DNA of 64,000 nt. It comes from a virus. The stretch is taken from positions 1 to 64,000 of IMG/VR virus record IMGVR_UViG_3300027782_004732, one strand, 5' to 3'. The translations under genes and the position numbers were made by a program. The notes below the pieces were generated by a model, which saw only the letters and a program-made list of their open reading frames with translations, did no database searches and was not told the origin of the DNA. Shown in pieces: positions 25,731 through 34,636 of this stretch. Position 1 is the first letter of the stretch; each line of letters begins with the position of its first letter.

Positions 25731-26935
25731 TTGATTATTGATTTATAAAATTCTGCTCTGTCTTTTGTTACGTTCTTTAAATCGTATTTGTCTTTAACTG
25801 TTTCGTATAGTCTTTCACCCATATCTTTTGCCATGTTTGGGTTCTTAATTAATTTTTCAATGTACTTAGACCAATCAGAATGATTTCTTTTTTCATCTAC
25901 TAACATTGCATTTCCATCAACAAATTCACCATTTTTTAAACAATGTTTTAAATCTATAGTGTATGGTCCAATGTCGGAAGCAATTACCGCTTTTTTATAG
26001 AAACCAGCTTCAATTACTTTTAACTGAGATTTTACTCTATTAAACATGGTATTTTTAATTGGTGCCAAAGATACATCAAATTTTGAATAATTCTTAGCAT
26101 AAGATGTAACAGGTTTTGTCCACACCCTTAAATAAGCTTCATTCATTTCATTTGCGTACGACTCTTGAGTATAGTTCAATAAAAACTTCTTGTAATCTTC
26201 AGAAACCGTTGTTAAATTTTGTGTAAAGATTTTTTCGTATTGTGCCCAAACAGTTTCATGTGGTAGAATGTTTCTTTTCTTCTGTTCATTTGTTTGTTGA
26301 TTAATTTCGGTAACAGTGCCTCTAGTGTCAAACCCACATAACACAAATTGTAATTTGTCTTTATGTTGAACTAATCTACCTAAATCTAATAATTGAAGGT
26401 CATGTAAGTGAGAAGAACCACCTAACCACCCAACTCTTAATCTATCAGATTCAAGGGTAGGTTCTTTAAATTGTGGTTCGTTTGGATTAATTGCATTTGG
26501 AAAAATAACAACATTTTTGTTTAACTTTTTAATTTCGTCCGCAAATATAGTTGTTGTTGTTGTAACATACTTGGAAACCCTAAGGTTTGCCATAATTTTT
26601 TCGTTAATCTTATTAACTCTAATAATATCGTGAATTGGGTGTTCTTTTCCTGGCATCCAATAGTCATCAATATCACAAATTGTAATAACACCAAGTTCAT
26701 TTAATTTTTGAATTAAATCGTAAGCCCTATCAAAATCAGGACCAATACTTCTGTGAAATGCGACTATTTGATATTCTTTCCAAAAGTTCATATCATCATA
26801 TGATGGTTCGTATATGATATCTACGTGAAAATCATTCCCATAAAGATTTTGTAAAAAGACGTGAGGGTCTACAGACCTAAATTTACCCACACCTGTTCTG
26901 TCGGATGGGACAACTAATACTTTGATTTTAGACAT
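25727..26935 (-). CDS. Family 4-like (GT-B) glycosyltransferase, 402 aa
   Basis: The protein has a GT-B outline: IKVLVVPSDRTGVGKFRSVD at the start, CDIDDYWMPGKEHPIHD in the first half, RVGWLGGSSHLHDLQLL at the domain boundary, and FNRVKSQLKVIEAGFYKKAV with the donor-site Glu in the second. It is the first gene of the long leftward sugar operon and has its own TATTTAT box. CDIDDYW is typical of a subset of family 4-like enzymes in phages and Bacteroidota. Confidence 0.75.
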   Translation of the reverse strand: MSKIKVLVVPSDRTGVGKFRSVDPHVFLQNLYGNDFHVDIIYEPSYDDMNFWKEYQIVAFHRSIGPDFDRAYDLIQKLNELGVITICDIDDYWMPGKEHPIHDIIRVNKINEKIMANLRVSKYVTTTTTIFADEIKKLNKNVVIFPNAINPNEPQFKEPTLESDRLRVGWLGGSSHLHDLQLLDLGRLVQHKDKLQFVLCGFDTRGTVTEINQQTNEQKKRNILPHETVWAQYEKIFTQNLTTVSEDYKKFLLNYTQESYANEMNEAYLRVWTKPVTSYAKNYSKFDVSLAPIKNTMFNRVKSQLKVIEAGFYKKAVIASDIGPYTIDLKHCLKNGEFVDGNAMLVDEKRNHSDWSKYIEKLIKNPNMAKDMGERLYETVKDKYDLKNVTKDRAEFYKSIIK

Positions 26936-26978
26936 AATAAATTAATATATTTTACAAAAATATAGTAATTCACGACTA

Positions 26979-26985
26979 ATAAATA
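26979..26985 (-). promoter_or_regulatory. TATTTAT late-promoter candidate
   Basis: Leftward TTATTTATTAG, 43 bases before the ATG at 26935. It is in the only non-coding gap ahead of the sugar operon, suggesting late expression of these genes. Confidence 0.4.
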
Positions 26986-26991
26986 AAGGGG

Positions 26992-27609
26992 TTAGGACAA
27001 TTTTTTAATTTTGGTGACTTTACCTTCAAAGATGTGCTTTCCAACTTTAAAACTAAAAACTTCATTAGATTTTTCAGAACTTTCAGTTATTAAACCATTT
27101 TCATGTAATGCTTCATTAACCGCTTCATTAATCATCTTTTTAATTAATTTATAGTCAATTCCACCCACAGAAGATTGTGGTTGTTGGGTTTGTTGTTTTG
27201 GTTTTGCAGATTCAGGAATATATCCTTCTTTGTTTGCATTCATTAACCTTGATGCTCTTTCAATCAAGTCATTAGATATTGTTGTATTTTGTTGTTGAGG
27301 CTGACCAATAGGGTGTTCCATCATTAACCTTTTGATTTCATCAGGTAATTTAGAATTTTTAATTGCATCTACCGTAGGAACCCCAACTGGCTTAGTATTT
27401 TCTCTTGGTACATTTGAAAGGTAAGGTTGTTGTGTTTGTTCCGATTCCTGTAAAAATTCTGCAGGAATATTATATTTTGCCGCTGGCGCATCAAATTGTT
27501 GTAATGATGTAGGAGGTAATCCTCCATTCATAGAATTACTATTTTTAATTCCATCTGCTTTATCCATAATTGCTTTTGATAAAGCTAATTTTTCCATTAA
27601 ATTGCTCAT
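26992..27609 (-). CDS. Gln/Pro-rich phage protein, 205 aa
   Basis: The N-terminal 145 residues are low in predicted structure and rich in Gln, Pro and Ser. A helix with YKLIKKMINEAVNEALHENG and LITE follows, resembling the targeting-type motif found in other proteins here. The C-terminus (FSFKVGKHIFEGKVTKIKKL) is a small basic beta unit. A disordered linker between a helix and a beta tail suggests a scaffolding or head-associated protein, but no family is recognised. It ends the 29642-26992 operon. Confidence 0.6.
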   Translation of the reverse strand: MSNLMEKLALSKAIMDKADGIKNSNSMNGGLPPTSLQQFDAPAAKYNIPAEFLQESEQTQQPYLSNVPRENTKPVGVPTVDAIKNSKLPDEIKRLMMEHPIGQPQQQNTTISNDLIERASRLMNANKEGYIPESAKPKQQTQQPQSSVGGIDYKLIKKMINEAVNEALHENGLITESSEKSNEVFSFKVGKHIFEGKVTKIKKLS

Positions 27610-27610
27610 A

Positions 27611-28072
27611 TTATGTTATATTTTCTTCTTCAGGCGTTGGTGGTTGAGTTGGTGGTGTTTCAGGTGTTGGTTGAGGTGTTGGAGGGCTATTATCAAACTT
27701 TGCGTTTATTATAACACTGACCATACTTTTATCACCGTTAAAATTATAACCTGGTTTAGGTTCATTGTAAACCTCACCTGTAGGTTTGTTTGATAGTATT
27801 TTATCTAATCTAAAAAGTCTCCATCCAGGTAATGGTTGTTCACCTTTGTACCCTGTGTGAGAAGCTCCTTCATTATCCCAAGCCCTTAAAACTTTATTAC
27901 CTGCTTTACTAACTCCTAAGCATACAGGTTCAATTTGACGTATACCTCTACCACCTGGTTCATCACCATCGTAGTAAATAATAACAACTTTTCGTCCTTT
28001 AATAGCATCAATAATACTATCTAAAGAAGCGATTTCACAAATTAAACCTTTTAATGCTCCTTGAAGTTTCAT
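27611..28072 (-). CDS. WYL-like domain protein with Pro-rich tail, 153 aa
   Basis: Residues about 25-100 follow the WYL fold pattern: RKVVIIYYDGDEPGGRGIR, then IEPVCLGVSKAGNKVLRAW, and GWRLFRLDKIL, the last being the diagnostic FRLDRI-like strand. WYL domains bind nucleic acid or nucleotides and usually sit in bacterial regulators, including those controlling phage defence. Here the domain stands alone, without a DNA-binding helix-turn-helix. The tail (PPTPQPTPETPPTQPPTPEE) is a Thr/Pro run like the linkers in the surface genes. It overlaps its upstream neighbour by one base. Confidence 0.6.
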   Translation of the reverse strand: MKLQGALKGLICEIASLDSIIDAIKGRKVVIIYYDGDEPGGRGIRQIEPVCLGVSKAGNKVLRAWDNEGASHTGYKGEQPLPGWRLFRLDKILSNKPTGEVYNEPKPGYNFNGDKSMVSVIINAKFDNSPPTPQPTPETPPTQPPTPEEENIT

Positions 28073-28365
28073 TAGAAATTAGGATATGTTTGGGATTGGT
28101 TAAATTTATTAATTTTTATTTCACTTTTTCTTTCAACAACGTCTTCAATTGTTCCAGCAGCCGTGTTGTATACATCTAAAAATGTACCCGTACCTCTACC
28201 CATAGAATCTCCATCGGCAACAGCATCTTTGTTAACTGATGAATATTCATTCCCAATTTTATTATAATCATTTTTTGGGATTAATTTTGCTCTTTCTTGG
28301 TCTGCATATGCAGTTAAAGCGTTTGGTTCTGTTTGATTTAAATCAACAGGTGTTTGTTGTGCCAT
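28072..28365 (-). CDS. Hypothetical protein, 97 aa
   Basis: This is a small hydrophilic protein starting MAQQTPVDLNQTEPNALTAY with a Gly-rich centre (GDSMGRGTGTFLDVYNTAAG) and a charged tail. It has no membrane segment or catalytic motif. It lies between the WYL-like gene, which it overlaps by one base, and the gene at 28370, with a four-base gap, so it is part of the operon. I do not recognise its family; a structural or packaged role is only a guess. Confidence 0.55.
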   Translation of the reverse strand: MAQQTPVDLNQTEPNALTAYADQERAKLIPKNDYNKIGNEYSSVNKDAVADGDSMGRGTGTFLDVYNTAAGTIEDVVERKSEIKINKFNQSQTYPNF

Positions 28366-28369
28366 ATTT

Positions 28370-28837
28370 TTATATTTTTGATATTAGTTCGTTTATTCTC
28401 TTAACACTTTCATTCACTGATGGATTATACTTATCTACAGTTCTTGAATGTTCTTGAGATGTTCTTACGTTTGTAAAATCTTTTTTCTCGTGAGGGTCAA
28501 TAAATTGGTTCATCATACCAGCATTCATTTTATTAGTTTTGGTATTTTTAACATAATCCCTCATTTTTCTTAATTCATCGTTAACCCAATTTTTAATTTC
28601 AACACCACCATTTAAAATAAATGAAGGTTGTTTGTGGTTACCTTTAAAAGTATCAAAAAAGTTTTTAATCCTTTTTAATTGTTTGTAGGTTATGAATTTT
28701 TGAGATTGTAATTCTTTGTTTCTATTATAACCTTCAGTATTCTCATCCGCATTCTTTACCATATGAAAACATTTTTTCATATGTTCCCTTTTATCGGATG
28801 GGAATTCTATTTCGTTATCGTATAAACTTTTATTCAC
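28370..28837 (-). CDS. Basic helical protein, 155 aa
   Basis: The protein is rich in Lys and Asn, with helical stretches (YKQLKRIKNFFDTFKGN, WVNDELRKMRDYVKNTK). Its end (NESVKRINELISKI) is an amphipathic helix similar to the terminal motifs of other proteins in the window. The net positive charge would suit nucleic-acid contact. It overlaps the upstream gene by 8 bases. No family is recognised. Confidence 0.55.
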   Translation of the reverse strand: MNKSLYDNEIEFPSDKREHMKKCFHMVKNADENTEGYNRNKELQSQKFITYKQLKRIKNFFDTFKGNHKQPSFILNGGVEIKNWVNDELRKMRDYVKNTKTNKMNAGMMNQFIDPHEKKDFTNVRTSQEHSRTVDKYNPSVNESVKRINELISKI

Positions 28838-29642
28838 TTTTAAACATCTTTAATAGTTCAGAAATAGAAATTCCTTCTTTTTCTGCTTGTTTCTTTAATG
28901 ATGAAATATTTTTCTTTAAAATATTTGATGTGTTTGATTCTTTTCTACCAACTTCAGAATTGTCTGAATTTTTTTTACCCATTAAAATATCTTCCACAAC
29001 TTTAATCATCTTTTGTTTTTGAATTTCTGATAAAGTTGCTCTTGTTACAAAATTTTTATCTTTATAATATTTTGATTTTTTATCTTTATTACCTGTTGGG
29101 TCTTGACCTTTTTGTTTTGTTCTTTCTTTTGCTTCATCAGGTTCCATTCCCATCTTCTTAACTAAATATTTGTAAGTTTCAGCTCCGTCCATATCTTCGG
29201 TTTCTTCATAACCAAAAGCACCTGACATATCAATCTCACTTACTTCTTCAACTGACTCACCATAATATGTTCTATAACCACGAGAAATAGGGTCGTTTGT
29301 AATACGAGCCGCAGCAACCGTTTGGTCCATTGTCTTTTTTGGGTGAAGTTTTGGGTCAAGAATTGGAATTTTAGAGTTGGATAATGCTCCATCTAAATTT
29401 ACTAATTCTTCCAAATCCTTCTTAAGACCTTTAGTTGTTTTAATTTTTTTCTCTTTGGCAACTTTCTTAAGATGGTTTTTAACTTTTGTACCCTTACTTT
29501 TTTCAAAGTGAATCACCTCATCTTTTTCACGGGCTTCAGTCAAATTTCCTTCTACAGAGAAATATAATGAGTATTTATCTCCCTTATCTCTTAAAAGAAA
29601 ATAGTATGGTGATGAATAAAATTCTGTATCTGTTGTAATCAT
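28830..29642 (-). CDS. Charged protein with internal TLSE helix, 270 aa
   Basis: It is highly charged, mostly Lys and Glu. Residues 43-82 are Lys-rich helix. Residues 203-221 ([20 protein letters not shown]) match the recurring (L/I)xE-amphipathic motif, followed by a second helical part ([20 protein letters not shown]). It is the first gene of the 29642-26992 operon, with its own TATTTAT box divergent from the surface genes. A scaffold-like or packaged protein would fit, but no family is recognised. Confidence 0.6.
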   Translation of the reverse strand: MITTDTEFYSSPYYFLLRDKGDKYSLYFSVEGNLTEAREKDEVIHFEKSKGTKVKNHLKKVAKEKKIKTTKGLKKDLEELVNLDGALSNSKIPILDPKLHPKKTMDQTVAAARITNDPISRGYRTYYGESVEEVSEIDMSGAFGYEETEDMDGAETYKYLVKKMGMEPDEAKERTKQKGQDPTGNKDKKSKYYKDKNFVTRATLSEIQKQKMIKVVEDILMGKKNSDNSEVGRKESNTSNILKKNISSLKKQAEKEGISISELLKMFKSE

Positions 29643-29658
29643 CTCTTATTTTTATAAT

Positions 29659-29665
29659 ATAAATA
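29659..29665 (-). promoter_or_regulatory. TATTTAT late-promoter candidate
   Basis: Leftward TAGTATTTATATTAT, 16 bases before the ATG at 29642. With the box at 29679 it forms a divergent pair inside a 52-base gap. Confidence 0.5.
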
Positions 29666-29678
29666 CTAGCTCACAAGG

Positions 29679-29685
29679 TATTTAT
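29679..29685 (+). promoter_or_regulatory. TATTTAT late-promoter candidate
   Basis: GGTATTTATC, 9 bases before the ATG at 29695, the first gene of the mucin-like surface block. Confidence 0.5.
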
Positions 29686-29694
29686 CATTGTAAC

Positions 29695-32256
29695 ATGGCA
29701 TATCAAAATATTAATCAATATAATTTTAGAAGATTTGGTCTAAAACCTGTCAATGAAGTGACCGACTTATGTCTTGCTTCAGATGAAAAAGATTACGACC
29801 AAGAAGTTATTTTTTCACCATTATTAATTGGTGAAGACGATGGTAATAGAATGCCATTCAAATTTGATTTTAATAGTAGTGGTACCACATTATGTCAGGT
29901 TTCACCTTGTGTTTTTAGTAGTGATACAATCGTTTCTGAAAATTATTGGAACCCAACAGACACTGACCCAAATTTTTGCCCTATAGTTACTAACTTATGT
30001 GATGTTGGACTGACAGGTATTGATAACGGGTTGGTACAGAATATGTCGGGAGAAACTATTCAAGTAACAACAGGGTTATATACAAATATTTCTGATAAAT
30101 TTAGCAGATACAAATATGATAGGAGAATGAAACTTCATCCTATCACTGGTTTTACAACAACACAAAATAGATTGTGGAATGATGGTTCATACAATTATGA
30201 TTTATCGTACACAAATGCAGGTGGAGATATTGGATATGTTGCAACTTTAAATGGTGGTTTCTATCAAGGATTCTACAAACTTGCAGGATATAATTACCAA
30301 GTATTCCCTGAAAGAGTTAGTTTAGGTTGGACAACTGAATTCATGTTAAAATACAGATGGACTGGTGATACTTCAGTTGGATTAAATGTTAGATACCCTG
30401 AAAATAAAGGAACATTCTTTTATATGGGGGCAAGAGCAGAAAATAAATTTTATCATTATGCCGATGGTAGTCCAAAACAAGATACAGGATATACAAGAGT
30501 TACCTCAGGTTTAACTTGTATGCACACTTGTGGTTGTGCTAGTAGTGCAAATACATCTTCAGAATGTCTTCAAGTTTACCAACCATCAGGAGGAACTATC
30601 ACAACTTGTTTATGTGGTTGTCCATGTGAATGTAGTACAAGTGCTCAATACCCTGAAAAAGACCCATTATACGATGAAGTCTCAAACGCTCTATCATTAA
30701 GATTAAGTGGTGATACTGGTAGTCCAAGATTATGTGTTAAAACATATAGAATAACTGGTGGATGTGAAAGTACTGGAACTTGTTTAACAGGTATAACCTA
30801 TGTTACAGGTACTTCGGTAACTGAATGGTGTTCAACAAGAGGTATTTTTGATGATTGTTCGGGAACAACTTACCAAAACGTAGAACATTGGGCTCAAATT
30901 GATGCCGTATTCCAAAGATATGAATGGTTAGATACTTGTGACTTATATGATAAAGGTGGGTTAGGTCTGCTTGTTAAAGACGTATATTTTGCAACAATTG
31001 AAGGTAGAAGTGTTTCGTTAATTGAACCACCAATTACCCACGAACAACCTTACGACCCAGCGTCAACCGAAGTTGTGACATTTAATGACATGTGGACTGA
31101 AGAACAAAAATACAGATTAGGTACACTTAAGTTTTATGTTAACGGTAAATTATTCATGGTTGTTGAAAACTTTGAAGAAATAATTCCAAGATTATTGAAT
31201 ACTCCAAAAGAAAAACAAATTGGTGTTGGATATAACATTTCAATTGGTGGTGGTACCCAAGGTCTTCACGACAACTTAACTTTTTCAGGTGGGTGTTCAG
31301 TTGATTTAAGTGGACTTCAATATCAACAAGACCCTGAATGTTTAACAACTTATGATTTAGATAATACAATTTATTCAGGTTTAACAACCCAAATTAGATT
31401 AGAAGAATTGTTTGGTGGTAGTATGATTGGTGATATTAGTGCGTTTAGAATGTATACCGAACCATTAAACGCCGCTCAGATTAAACATAATTTTAAAATA
31501 CTAAAAGACACATATAATTTATTAAACCCTGATTGTCTTAATTGTAGAATTGTTATACCATCAAACGATTTATATTATATAACAATCCCTGATAATGATT
31601 TATCATATATTAGTATACCAGCAAATGATTTATATTATGAACTAATTCAACCTAGTCCAACACCAACAAACACCCCAACGTTAACTCCAACACAAACGGT
31701 AACTCAAACTCCGACAAATACTAATACCCCAACGTTAACCCAAACTCCAACTAATACCCCAACTAATACTTTAACTAATACGCCAACAAATACATTAACT
31801 AATACTCCAACAAATACATTAACCCCAACCAATACTGAAACACCTACAAATACACCAACTGTTACTCCAACTAATACACCAACTAATACTCAAACTCCAA
31901 CACCTACTAATACTGAAACGCCGACAAATACACCTACTAATACTAATACACCAACGGTAACTCAAACTCCAACAAATACTGAAACGCCAACACCAACCAA
32001 TACTGAAACACCAACTAATACACCTACAAGTACAGAAACTCCGACTAACACTCCTAGTGAAACTCCAACTAACACGCCCACAAATACAGAAACTCCAACT
32101 AATACTCCAACTAACACACCCACAATAACTGTGACACCAACTAATACTAAAACTCCAACGCCGACACCAACGTCAACTGAACCATTCTTTATTTTAATTC
32201 AAAGTGGTGACATATTAACGGCTCAAGATGGTAGTGGAATAGAATATCAACATTAA
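29695..32256 (+). CDS. Large virion surface protein with lectin-like domain and Thr/Pro/Asn linker, 853 aa
   Basis: Residues 1-640 are beta-rich, with a concanavalin/LamG-like feel in the second half ([39 protein letters not shown]). A cysteine-rich insert lies near residues 274-315, with many CxC pairs ([10 protein letters not shown]). Residues 619-648 are three copies of a 10-residue unit, for example [10 protein letters not shown]. Residues about 653-828 are a long linker of PTNT, TPTNTET and similar units. A short beta tail ([17 protein letters not shown]) ends it. The layout suggests a fibre, or decoration anchored to the particle, carrying a binding domain on a rigid, possibly glycosylated stalk. 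Confidence 0.7.
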   Translation: MAYQNINQYNFRRFGLKPVNEVTDLCLASDEKDYDQEVIFSPLLIGEDDGNRMPFKFDFNSSGTTLCQVSPCVFSSDTIVSENYWNPTDTDPNFCPIVTNLCDVGLTGIDNGLVQNMSGETIQVTTGLYTNISDKFSRYKYDRRMKLHPITGFTTTQNRLWNDGSYNYDLSYTNAGGDIGYVATLNGGFYQGFYKLAGYNYQVFPERVSLGWTTEFMLKYRWTGDTSVGLNVRYPENKGTFFYMGARAENKFYHYADGSPKQDTGYTRVTSGLTCMHTCGCASSANTSSECLQVYQPSGGTITTCLCGCPCECSTSAQYPEKDPLYDEVSNALSLRLSGDTGSPRLCVKTYRITGGCESTGTCLTGITYVTGTSVTEWCSTRGIFDDCSGTTYQNVEHWAQIDAVFQRYEWLDTCDLYDKGGLGLLVKDVYFATIEGRSVSLIEPPITHEQPYDPASTEVVTFNDMWTEEQKYRLGTLKFYVNGKLFMVVENFEEIIPRLLNTPKEKQIGVGYNISIGGGTQGLHDNLTFSGGCSVDLSGLQYQQDPECLTTYDLDNTIYSGLTTQIRLEELFGGSMIGDISAFRMYTEPLNAAQIKHNFKILKDTYNLLNPDCLNCRIVIPSNDLYYITIPDNDLSYISIPANDLYYELIQPSPTPTNTPTLTPTQTVTQTPTNTNTPTLTQTPTNTPTNTLTNTPTNTLTNTPTNTLTPTNTETPTNTPTVTPTNTPTNTQTPTPTNTETPTNTPTNTNTPTVTQTPTNTETPTPTNTETPTNTPTSTETPTNTPSETPTNTPTNTETPTNTPTNTPTITVTPTNTKTPTPTPTSTEPFFILIQSGDILTAQDGSGIEYQH
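31549..31638 (+). repeat. Three 10-residue in-frame repeats
   Basis: [20 protein letters not shown] and [10 protein letters not shown] follow each other without a gap inside the 853-residue protein, just before its Thr/Pro linker. Each unit has the I-x-I-P-x-N-D-L-x-Y pattern. Confidence 0.85.
31651..32180 (+). repeat. Thr/Pro/Asn-rich low-complexity repeat, about 175 residues
   Basis: The DNA is built from short units such as ACTAATACTCCAACA coding PTNT, TETPT and NTPT. Codons vary (CCA, CCG, CCC, CCT), so the repeat is kept at protein level. No other reading frame here is credible. Confidence 0.9.
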
Positions 32257-32262
32257 AACTAA

Positions 32263-32269
32263 TATTTAT
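32263..32269 (+). promoter_or_regulatory. TATTTAT late-promoter candidate
   Basis: AATATTTATAGAA then ATG at 32274, a gap of 4 bases, in the 17-base space after the 853-residue gene. Confidence 0.45.
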
Positions 32270-32273
32270 AGAA

Positions 32274-32786
32274 ATGGCAAACGTACTAATCGCAAATTTA
32301 CCAACATACACAGGAAACACAAATGGTGCTTTTCTTGTTATGAACAATAGTGGCAACACAGAATCATTCAAAGTAACCAAAGAAACATTACTTAGTGGGT
32401 ATTCACAAAATGCAATATCACCAGTAACGGGAAGCTGGACGGTGACTCCAGGGACTAATAACTACAGTTTTACGGTTGATATTAATAATACATATAACTT
32501 ATGGGTTCTTGGAAATATACCAAATGGTATAATAGTTTATAATGCCACAGTAAGTGTTAGTAATACTAATGTACCCGTAATTGGTGTTCAGTATGCATGG
32601 AATTATACTGGTGGGAGTAGTCCAATATTGTTTACAAGTATCCCTGTACAGATTATAGGAACCGCGGGTGCAATATCCACAGCGTCACCAGCTGTAGGTA
32701 CATCAACAAATACATTTGTATTCGGTATTCAAAACAATACGGTATCAGGTCTTACGGTTAATTACGGATATGTTAAAGTAAGTTAA
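32274..32786 (+). CDS. Beta-rich fibre-like protein, 170 aa
   Basis: The opening (VLIANLPTYTGNTNGAFLVM) resembles short fibre-attachment segments of tail-fibre proteins. The rest alternates strands and Asn/Ser/Thr-rich turns with no motif and ends YGYVKVS. It lies between the large lectin-like protein and the modular linker proteins, starts 17 bases after one and ends one base before the other. It is probably part of the same surface structure. It is the only gene of the block without a Thr/Pro linker. Confidence 0.6.
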   Translation: MANVLIANLPTYTGNTNGAFLVMNNSGNTESFKVTKETLLSGYSQNAISPVTGSWTVTPGTNNYSFTVDINNTYNLWVLGNIPNGIIVYNATVSVSNTNVPVIGVQYAWNYTGGSSPILFTSIPVQIIGTAGAISTASPAVGTSTNTFVFGIQNNTVSGLTVNYGYVKVS

Positions 32787-32787
32787 A

Positions 32788-33351
32788 ATGTACACTACAG
32801 ACTGTAATTACTATAGAATAACAAATTATAATAATGTCCAAGAAGGATATTATAGTTGGACTGGTTGTACTGATATAATTAGTGTTAGCCCTATTGGTAC
32901 CCTTCAAACAAGTTATGTTTGTGCTAAAAATATATTCGTTGAAGAATATGGTGCACCTCTTGATGTTGTCTTTATTGGATTATGTCCGTCAAGTACCCCA
33001 ACACCAACAGTAACTCCAACAGTAACTCCAACAAGAGCTACACCAACGCCAACTCCAAGTCATACCGCAACACCGACAATAACACCAACAATAACACCAA
33101 CAATGGTTTTAATGTACAATTTAAGAACTGGTGGTTACTATCAGGATGTTTGTGATTCAATAAATTTTGGTAACGCAGCAAACGTGACAATTTATACTCA
33201 AAAAGCATTTACGTCTTTGGTTCCTGGTGACCATGTTTATGGTAACCCTGCATTAACAATACCACCAATAAATGCAAACTTTACAATATCAAATGGTGCT
33301 AAATTTATTCAAATAAGTGGAACGTTAGTAATTAATGTTGGAGTGTGTTAA
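32788..33351 (+). CDS. Modular surface protein with Thr/Pro linker, 187 aa
   Basis: The N-terminal domain of about 65 residues (YYRITNYNNVQEGYYSWTG) is joined by a Thr/Pro linker (residues about 68-105) to a C-terminal domain of about 78 residues (YNLRTGGYYQDVCD through LVINVGVC). This C-terminal domain shares an outline (early Cys, TIY, central Gly and final C) with domains in the next two genes. It starts one base after the previous gene. A particle-surface adhesin or decoration role is inferred. Confidence 0.6.
   Translation: MYTTDCNYYRITNYNNVQEGYYSWTGCTDIISVSPIGTLQTSYVCAKNIFVEEYGAPLDVVFIGLCPSSTPTPTVTPTVTPTRATPTPTPSHTATPTITPTITPTMVLMYNLRTGGYYQDVCDSINFGNAANVTIYTQKAFTSLVPGDHVYGNPALTIPPINANFTISNGAKFIQISGTLVINVGVC
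32989..33103 (+). repeat. Thr/Pro linker repeat
   Basis: Units TPTVTPTVTP and TPTITPTITP join the two domains of the 187-residue protein. Confidence 0.85.
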
Positions 33352-33366
33352 TTTAAAATAATTAAG

Positions 33367-33373
33367 TATTTAT
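33367..33373 (+). promoter_or_regulatory. TATTTAT late-promoter candidate
   Basis: AGTATTTATTGAT then ATG at 33378, a gap of 4 bases. Confidence 0.45.
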
Positions 33374-33377
33374 TGAT

Positions 33378-34568
33378 ATGGCAATTGGAATAAGAATTTT
33401 AAGTAATAATTTGAGTGGTCAAACCACAAATGTTACGTATTTCCCAGATACAGGGGGTACAATTGATTTGGGGTCTCAGGTATTCCCATTTAATTATATA
33501 TCAAGTTATTATTATGGTAACTACGATTGTTATGTTCCAACATATGGATATAACTATGTTATTAATGTGCCAGGACCAACACCTACACCAACAATAACAC
33601 CTACACCAACAATTACTCCAACAGGTTTAACCCCTACTTCTACTACAACACCAACACCTACACCAACTAACACGGAAACACAAACTAGTACGCCTACAAA
33701 TACTGCAACACCAACTAATACTCCAAGTGTTACCACAACAAATACTGTAACGCCAACAGTAACATCAACACCAACAGTAACATCAACTCAGACACCGACT
33801 GCAACAATTGGTTTAACCCCAACTCCAACGCCAACAAGAGCAAGATTTAGTTTTGTTGTTTATCCAGGCGCAACTTATGATGAATCTTGTGGTCAATATA
33901 ATTCAACAACCACAATTTATGGTGAAAAGTCAATTTTTGATGAAAACTCAGAATTCTTTAATAGTGTTTATGGTCCTGTAACGATTAACATGTCAGGATA
34001 TTATAAAAATAGTGGAACCGTTGTTGAGTTAAATACCAATGGTACCCTAACAACTGGTGTATTTAGTTTATGTACAACATTAACACCAACACCAACTAAT
34101 ACTGAAACTCCTACACCAACCCCTACTAATACAGAAACACCTACACAAACTCCGACTAACACCGAAACTCCTACACAAACCCCAACTGAAACTCCAACAC
34201 AAACACCAACTGAAACTCCAACACAAACACCAACTGAAACTCCCACACAAACACCAACTAACACTGAAACACCAACACAAACACCAACTAACACTGAAAC
34301 ACCAACTAACACTCCAACACCAACAATAACCGCAACATCAACTATTACTCCAACACTAACACCAACACCAACAGCCACAATTCCTTTCTGTAGAAGTTTT
34401 ACATTTAATGGTGGAACTGGTCCTGATGGTACTCTTTTTGTAGTTACAGAATGTAATGGACCTAGTTATTCATTTACATTACAACAAAATAATACAGATA
34501 TCATTTGTGTTTCAAATTACATTATACTTAGTGGTAATGGTTTTGTAACCTATAGGAATCCTTGCTAA
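33378..34568 (+). CDS. Modular surface protein with two Thr/Pro linkers, 396 aa
   Basis: There are three folded parts separated by two linkers. Residues 1-65 are an N-terminal domain. Residues about 66-155 are linker one. Residues about 155-232 are the shared domain ([19 protein letters not shown] through LTTGVFSLC). Residues about 236-335 are linker two, built from ETPTQTPT units. Residues 335-396 are a C-terminal domain with [19 protein letters not shown]. The shared domain aligns closely with the middle domain of the next gene (IYxExSxFDxNxxF and SGxY). This is a beads-on-a-string surface protein, probably receptor-facing. Confidence 0.65.
   Translation: MAIGIRILSNNLSGQTTNVTYFPDTGGTIDLGSQVFPFNYISSYYYGNYDCYVPTYGYNYVINVPGPTPTPTITPTPTITPTGLTPTSTTTPTPTPTNTETQTSTPTNTATPTNTPSVTTTNTVTPTVTSTPTVTSTQTPTATIGLTPTPTPTRARFSFVVYPGATYDESCGQYNSTTTIYGEKSIFDENSEFFNSVYGPVTINMSGYYKNSGTVVELNTNGTLTTGVFSLCTTLTPTPTNTETPTPTPTNTETPTQTPTNTETPTQTPTETPTQTPTETPTQTPTETPTQTPTNTETPTQTPTNTETPTNTPTPTITATSTITPTLTPTPTATIPFCRSFTFNGGTGPDGTLFVVTECNGPSYSFTLQQNNTDIICVSNYIILSGNGFVTYRNPC
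33573..33840 (+). repeat. Thr/Pro linker repeat
   Basis: Linker one of the 396-residue protein, with units such as [19 protein letters not shown] and [10 protein letters not shown]. Confidence 0.85.
34082..34380 (+). repeat. Thr/Pro/Glu linker repeat
   Basis: Linker two of the 396-residue protein. A near-perfect 24-base DNA unit coding TPTETPTQ recurs in tandem around 34180-34250. This is the most regular DNA repeat in the window and a likely place for copy-number change. Confidence 0.88.
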
Positions 34569-34611
34569 GAAATATTTTAAACATTATTGAAAATAATAAA
34601 CAACATTGTAG

Positions 34612-34618
34612 TATTTAT
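34612..34618 (+). promoter_or_regulatory. TATTTAT late-promoter candidate
   Basis: TAGTATTTATATTT, 18 bases before the ATG at 34637. Confidence 0.45.
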
Positions 34619-34636
34619 ATTTAAACAGAATTTAAG

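Noticed and set aside
9270-26935. Sugar genes as a DNA base glycosylation system
   Set aside because: No base-modifying hydroxymethylase or DNA glucosyltransferase signature seen; the enzymes match surface-glycan families.
31651-32180. CRISPR-like regular repeats
   Set aside because: Units are short, in frame, coding for Thr/Pro/Asn, without unique spacers of constant length and without cas genes.
34001-34378. Antisense frames coding [10 protein letters not shown]-like runs across the linker repeats
   Set aside because: They are reverse reads of the Thr/Pro repeat and change with repeat phase; no start context or folded domain.
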